From: DATLYH01 sp035575035
Lineage (GTDB): Bacteria; Planctomycetota; Planctomycetia; Gemmatales; Gemmataceae
Assembly: GCA_035575035.1 (NCBI GenBank)
Contig: DATLYH010000331.1
Span: forward strand, 1-17,027
DNA: 17,027 nucleotides
Direction of reading: 5' to 3'
A program made the position numbers and the translations under genes. Shown one piece after another: positions 14,461 through 17,027 of the stretch (positions within the stretch are counted from its first letter, which is position 1; each line of letters opens with the position of its first letter). The notes under the pieces are model-generated. The model worked only from the letters and a program-made list of their open reading frames with translations, did no database searches and was not told the DNA's origin.

Positions 14461-15153
14461 ATGCGCATGCTCATGGGAATTCCGGTCCTGATGCTGGGAT
14501 TGGGTTGTACCTGCACGGACAGGGTGCCGTATGGATGCACCAGCTGCTCGCATATGGGCAGCTCCTTCCCAGGTTCTGTCCAGGGTGTTTCGTATACCCC
14601 GGGCGGCTCGATGGTCCGGACGTCCCCGATGTCGGGCCAATCGCAAAACTTCATGTCCCCCCCACGCGGGGGCCGGACGGTCCTGGGGCTGGAGTGGGCC
14701 CATATCCCGGTGCCGTACCCGCGGTTGGTGACCATCCCGGACGAGCCGCGCATCATCACGATGCCGCCGCAGGTGATCATGTCGTCGCCCATGCCCAGTA
14801 CGTCGGTGCCGACGGTGCTGCCGGCATCCGTCCCCGCGACCGCGCCCCCGGCCCCTTCGACGCCGGCGACGACTCCGGCAGCCCAGCTGGCCCCGGTCGT
14901 CGTACCGACGGCGGCCCCATCGGCAAGCTCGACAACCAGTTCGCCGACTAGCACAACAACGAGCGTGGGCTCGGCGACGCCCCCGGCGACCCTGCCGGAG
15001 ATCAGCCCGCCGCAGTACCTGCCCCCCAGCCCCCCCGCCCGGAAGCCGCAGGCCGCCCTGCAGCAGGACGTGGAGGAGTTGCGGCGGCAGCTTGAGCTGG
15101 CGGAGAAGCAGCTCCAGCAGATGAGCGCAGAAGGCGAGCAGCCGAAGCCGTGA
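14461..15153 (+). CDS. Small exported, Pro/Thr/Ser/Ala-rich protein with a C-terminal coiled coil
   Basis: The protein has 230 residues. The ATG at 14461 follows GGGAGA (14449-14454) by six bases. Residues 1-16 form a short signal sequence (MRMLMGIPVLMLGLGC). The Cys at 16 could be a lipidation site, although the residue at -3 is Gly, so the lipobox is weak. A Cys cluster (C16, C18, C26, C29) and a Ser/Gly/Met-rich part follow. Residues about 110-195 are low-complexity Pro/Thr/Ser/Ala, probably an extended linker. Residues about 198-225 (QQDVEELRRQLELAEKQLQQM) form a coiled coil. I recognise no domain. The layout suggests a secreted or outer-membrane-tethered protein that spans the envelope and oligomerises through its C-terminus. 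It is divergent from the nitrate operon and ends 28 bp before the tRNA remnant. Confidence 0.7.
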   Translation: MRMLMGIPVLMLGLGCTCTDRVPYGCTSCSHMGSSFPGSVQGVSYTPGGSMVRTSPMSGQSQNFMSPPRGGRTVLGLEWAHIPVPYPRLVTIPDEPRIITMPPQVIMSSPMPSTSVPTVLPASVPATAPPAPSTPATTPAAQLAPVVVPTAAPSASSTTSSPTSTTTSVGSATPPATLPEISPPQYLPPSPPARKPQAALQQDVEELRRQLELAEKQLQQMSAEGEQPKP

Positions 15154-15181
15154 GGCCGGCTAGCGAGGGGAGAGGAGACTT

Positions 15182-15225
15182 GGGCCCGGCAGGATTCGAA
15201 CCTGCAACCAAGGGATTATGAGTCA
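15182..15225 (-). tRNA. 3' portion of a tRNA-Met(CAT) gene; probable integration-site remnant
   Basis: On the minus strand the sequence runs from GACTCATAATCCC (anticodon loop CTCATAA with CAT, then the 3' strand of the anticodon stem) through variable loop TTGGTT and a perfect T-arm (GCAGG-TTCGAAT-CCTGC) to the acceptor 3' strand CGGGCCC and discriminator A. The ACTCATAAT context is typical of elongator tRNA-Met. The 5' half is missing: upstream bases CTTGA do not complete the anticodon stem, and no D-arm or GGGCCCG strand is present. CCA is not encoded. A 3' fragment broken at the anticodon stem is the usual footprint of a tyrosine-recombinase element inserted in a tRNA gene. Confidence 0.8.
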
Positions 15226-15384
15226 AGAGGGAGGCACCTCAATTCCTGAATCCAACCCCACTTCCAGTGACATACCCCTGTCACATGCACCATCGCTTGT
15301 ACCGCCGCGGCAAATCGGACCAATGGGAGCGTGAGCAAGACCAGGGGATCGGGGCCTGCACCACCCGGTCCCCGCCCCCCTTCC

Positions 15385-15426
15385 ATCCACGCATCGGCAT
15401 GGGTGAATATCCACATGTCGGCATGG
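15385..15426. repeat. Two imperfect 18-bp direct repeats upstream of the AlpA-like gene
   Basis: ATCCACGCATCGGCATGG (15385-15402) recurs as ATCCACATGTCGGCATGG (15409-15426) with three mismatches and a 24-bp period. They lie between the tRNA remnant and the promoter of the small HTH gene, where arm-type recombinase or excisionase sites are common. A perfect inverted repeat GTGACA-N6-TGTCAC at 15267-15284 lies in the same interval. Confidence 0.5.
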
Positions 15427-15434
15427 TTCGATGC

Positions 15435-15463
15435 TTGCCCCGGCGAGGGGCGCACCCTAGAAT
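15435..15463 (+). promoter_or_regulatory. Sigma-70-type promoter for the AlpA-like gene
   Basis: TTGCCC (15435-15440) and TAGAAT (15458-15463) are 17 bp apart; the -10 box matches five of six and the -35 box four of six positions. The start would be near 15470, leaving a leader of about 45 nt. Confidence 0.5.
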
Positions 15464-15514
15464 AGAACAACCGCGGAGCCTCTTGGAGTTGCAGTTTCGT
15501 CAAGGAGGATTCCC

Positions 15515-15730
15515 ATGTCCGATCTGTCCCCTTCTCCTCTCCTCGTGGACGTGAAGCAATTGGCCCAGATGCTCAACGTGAGTCCCGCGACGTTGTGGCG
15601 CATGCGGGCCGCTGGCCAGCTGCCACAGCCGGTCCACCTCGGCCGGCTGGCCCGTTGGCGAATGGCCGACATCCAGAAGTGGCTGGACTCCGGTTGCCCG
15701 CTTTGTGGAAACGGTCCACGGAGGAAGTAA
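15515..15730 (+). CDS. AlpA-like / MerR-type helix-turn-helix protein, probable excisionase or regulator
   Basis: The protein has 71 residues. It starts at the ATG at 15515 with a perfect AAGGAGG (15502-15508) six bases upstream. The core is LLVDVKQLAQMLNVSPATLWRMRAAGQLPQPVHLGRLARWRMADIQ-type sequence (residues about 9-55): helix, turn, recognition helix SPATLWRMRAAG, then the wing with HLGRLARWR and the IQKWL helix. This is the pattern of AlpA, phage Xis and related winged-helix proteins. Such proteins sit next to attachment sites, bend DNA during excision, or regulate integrase genes. A CxxC (CPLC) lies near the C-terminus, with a basic tail. Position just inside the presumed attachment site supports an excisionase role. 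It could equally be a plain regulator. Confidence 0.85.
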   Translation: MSDLSPSPLLVDVKQLAQMLNVSPATLWRMRAAGQLPQPVHLGRLARWRMADIQKWLDSGCPLCGNGPRRK

Positions 15731-15901
15731 GGCTGTTCAGGCCCAAGCCAAGGCCGCCCGACGCGTCGAGCGTAGCCATGTCGGGGGAGTGGCCCAGACC
15801 ATGAGAGTATAACTTCGAAGGGGCCGGTCCAAACACAAGCGCAGAGTGTGCCCCTAGGACCTGATGGGGCCGGCCCCTCTCGTTTCTCTGCCAAGACGGC
15901 A

Positions 15902-15957
15902 TCGACATCGACAAAACCTCCAAAAACCAAGGAAATTTTAGGTTTTGTCGATGTCGA
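15902..15957. repeat. Perfect 18-bp inverted repeat with a 20-bp loop
   Basis: TCGACATCGACAAAACCT (15902-15919) is exactly complementary to AGGTTTTGTCGATGTCGA (15940-15957). The 20-bp loop is A-rich (CCAAAAACCAAGG, then AAATTTT). No T-run follows directly, so it is a poor terminator; a protein-binding or single-strand-origin hairpin is more likely. Confidence 0.85.
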
Positions 15958-15974
15958 GGTTGTTGATGGCCCCG

Positions 15975-16046
15975 CTGCAAGACTGCAAGACTGCAAGACT
16001 GCAAAACCTATAGGGGTTTGCAACCTTGCAAAGGTTCGCAATTCGT
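15975..16046. repeat. 8-bp iterons followed by a bulged palindrome
   Basis: CTGCAAGA occurs three times head to tail at 15975-15998, and a fourth, CTGCAAAA, follows at 15999-16006. Next comes AAACC-TATAGG-GGTTT, then TTGCAACCTT-GCA-AAGGTT(C)GCAA (about 16018-16041), a ten-pair palindrome with one bulged base. The TGCAA core recurs in both parts. Confidence 0.7.
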
Positions 16047-16060
16047 TGTTGACCACGGAC

Positions 16061-16103
16061 ACACCAACGCAGCGTTGGCGCTGTCCTTGGTGTGTTTTAC
16101 GAT
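16061..16103 (+). promoter_or_regulatory. Nested palindromes overlapping a possible promoter
   Basis: Three perfect palindromes share bases and cannot all form at once: ACACCAA/TTGGTGT (16061-16067 with 16087-16093), CAGCG/CGCTG (16070-16074 with 16079-16083), and CCAACGC/GCGTTGG (16064-16070 with 16072-16078). TTGGCG (16075-16080) and TACGAT (16098-16103), 17 bp apart, could be -35 and -10 boxes. A regulator bound here would block that promoter. Confidence 0.35.
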
Positions 16104-16111
16104 GAGGAGTG

Positions 16112-16145
16112 CGGGTTCCTGAAACGGCCGCCGCCCAGGAACCCG
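16112..16145 (+). promoter_or_regulatory. Leader hairpin before the last gene
   Basis: CGGGTTCCTG (16112-16121) pairs perfectly with CAGGAACCCG (16136-16145) around a 14-base loop, 40 bases before the ATG at 16185. A six-codon frame (ATG at 16102, stop TGA at 16120-16122) ends inside the stem. No T-run follows, so termination is not evident. Confidence 0.45.
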
Positions 16146-16184
16146 GTGGTACGTTCCCTGAGCGGCGGCATGGGAGAAGCTAGC

Positions 16185-17027
16185 ATGAGTCTACCACTCC
16201 CCGGTGGGAGCGACAACTCCAACGTACTGCGCGCTCGCGCCCCCTTCGCTTCCTTTCCGCCACGTCAAGCTTGGGAACTCCTCCGGCGCCACCCTGTCTA
16301 CTTGGCCAACTGGCAGGCTGGCAACGCCTACTACCGCCTCTCCGAGGAACAGCGCCGCCAGGCACCTGCTGAACTCGTTCAGGCTGTGGAAGCTCTTCGG
16401 CACATTGGTGCCAGCGGCCCCTGCTACCCCTCCCCGCGTATGCCGCCCGAGGAGCTGGAAGCTGGCAAGGAAGACGCCGCGGGGGCTTGGCCACTCCAGG
16501 TGCGGTCCCTGGTGCAGGCACTGGCAACCCTGCCCCCCGAGTCACGAAAGCCAATTGGCCGGCTACTAGCTGGCGATGGGGATCTTGGACAAGTGTTGCG
16601 CAATCTGGACGCGATGGACGACCACCACCTGGACGCCTTTGTCCGCGGCCTTGTGCGGATCAACCTCCATCAGTCCACCAAGGGCGTTCTTGCCGCCGTG
16701 GAGGAAATTGTCAAGAGCCAGCAGCAATTGAACATCCCCGCCGTCCGCCAGCGATTCGATGTGCTGGAAGATCAGCTCCGGGTGTGGGACCTGCGGGAGG
16801 GGTGGACGGGCGAGGGTTATGACGCCAACGCGGAAAAGCGCATGCGCGACATCGCCCAAACCCTGGATATCCCGCTGTCCACGGTGCAGGGCCGGTATGA
16901 AGCGGCCTTTCAACAGCTCTTTGGTTACCCCTACACTCCCGAGCGCTGGGCCGCCTGGGTATTACCCATCAAGGCGGACATCGGCAAGTGGGCCGGCTGG
17001 CGCCGATCCAAATCGCGGCGGGAAGGC
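16185..17027 (+). CDS. Unrecognised element-encoded protein, C-terminus outside the window
   Basis: The frame is open for 281 codons from the ATG at 16185 to the right edge. GGAGAAG (16172-16178) lies six bases before the start. Codon usage matches a real gene, and the opposite-strand frames do not. The N-terminal part has AWELLRRHPVYLANWQAG (residues about 30-47), which resembles the start of the small transcriptional-regulator-like domains (DUF6499-like) carried by integrative elements; the match is tentative. The middle is helical and charged. Near residues 220-255, RMRDIAQTLDIPLSTVQGRYEAAF reads as a helix-turn-helix of the sigma-region-4 kind, followed by a Trp-rich segment (ERWAAWVLPIKADIGKW) and a basic tail at the edge. 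It is probably a DNA-binding regulator or replication protein of the element. Function is not established. Confidence 0.75.
   Translation, partial: MSLPLPGGSDNSNVLRARAPFASFPPRQAWELLRRHPVYLANWQAGNAYYRLSEEQRRQAPAELVQAVEALRHIGASGPCYPSPRMPPEELEAGKEDAAGAWPLQVRSLVQALATLPPESRKPIGRLLAGDGDLGQVLRNLDAMDDHHLDAFVRGLVRINLHQSTKGVLAAVEEIVKSQQQLNIPAVRQRFDVLEDQLRVWDLREGWTGEGYDANAEKRMRDIAQTLDIPLSTVQGRYEAAFQQLFGYPYTPERWAAWVLPIKADIGKWAGWRRSKSRREG

Larger units (their letters stand above)
15731..16184. other. Repeat-dense non-coding control region of the element
   Basis: No gene is convincing on either strand. The stretch holds a GC palindrome GGGGCCGGCCCC (15866-15877), an 18-bp perfect inverted repeat, 8-bp iterons, an interrupted palindrome around GCAACCTTGCAAAGGTTCGC, nested palindromes with a possible promoter, and a leader hairpin before the next gene. 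Such density suggests a replication or transfer origin, or a multi-site operator. Confidence 0.5.
15226..17027. mobile_element. Left part of a probable tRNA-integrated genetic element
   Basis: The broken side of the tRNA remnant faces higher coordinates, so the foreign DNA should begin at about 15226 and continue past the window. Its contents fit: a small AlpA-like HTH protein close to the end, a long non-coding stretch with many inverted and direct repeats, and an unrecognised gene. No integrase or intact tRNA is inside the window. They would be expected at or near the other end, with a second copy of the 44-bp tRNA segment. Confidence 0.6.

Noticed and set aside
15182..15260. A complete tRNA-Met gene
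   Set aside because: No D-arm or 5' acceptor strand can be found upstream of the anticodon loop on the minus strand, and the anticodon stem is only partly paired.
15902..15957. Rho-independent terminator after the AlpA-like gene
   Set aside because: The hairpin is strong but lies about 170 bp downstream and is not followed by a T-run in either direction.
15457..16062. 201-codon minus-strand frame in the element
   Set aside because: It covers the promoter and gene of the AlpA-like protein and the inverted repeat on the opposite strand; composition is not gene-like.
15848..16105. 85-codon plus-strand frame ending in a CPWC motif
   Set aside because: It consists largely of the translated inverted repeat and iterons, and has no ribosome binding site; likely chance.

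Overview
The window is GC-rich bacterial DNA and most resembles a planctomycete of the Gemmataceae/Gemmata type. That is inferred from the plant/cyanobacterial-like GlgC, the zinc-ribbon membrane protein, the GC-rich palindromic intergenic repeats and the style of the gene products. No rRNA or other marker is present to prove it.

Layout. (1) 3-1313: the 3' end of an unrecognised gene, then a double zinc-ribbon membrane protein whose stop codon lies in the first unit of a repeat cluster (1310-1563). (2) 1673-7002, plus strand: an exported gamma-glutamyltransferase-like protein, a GlgC-family glucose-1-phosphate adenylyltransferase 25 bp later, and a full-length RecD2 helicase. (3) 7034-7210, minus strand: a short coding-like remnant with no matching start. 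(4) 7406-13993, minus strand: a nitrate assimilation operon in the order nasA (nitrate reductase), narK (transporter), nirB-nirA (fused nitrite reductase), the last two overlapping by ATGA. A textbook sigma-54 -24/-12 promoter lies upstream of nasA, followed by a leader with two hairpins. (5) 14461-15153, plus strand: a small secreted, possibly lipid-anchored, Pro/Thr/Ser/Ala-rich protein. (6) 15182-15225, minus strand: the 3' part of a tRNA-Met(CAT) gene without its 5' half. It looks like the attachment-site remnant of an element that starts here and runs off the right edge. Inside the element are an AlpA-like small HTH protein with a good promoter, a non-coding stretch full of palindromes and 8-bp iterons, and an unrecognised protein still open at the window end.

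How the genes work together: NarK imports nitrate, NasA reduces it to nitrite, and the fused protein carries electrons from NAD(P)H through FAD and a [2Fe-2S] centre, presumably to the siroheme module, to make ammonium. The sigma-54 promoter would tie this to nitrogen status.

Points of most interest: the GlgC protein has lost Arg and Lys at the same two positions lost by plant modulatory large subunits; the nitrite reductase has absorbed two pieces of intergenic-repeat DNA as in-frame peptide; nasA has a sigma-54 promoter and a leader loop complementary to its own ribosome binding site; and the integrative element has a repeat-dense control region.
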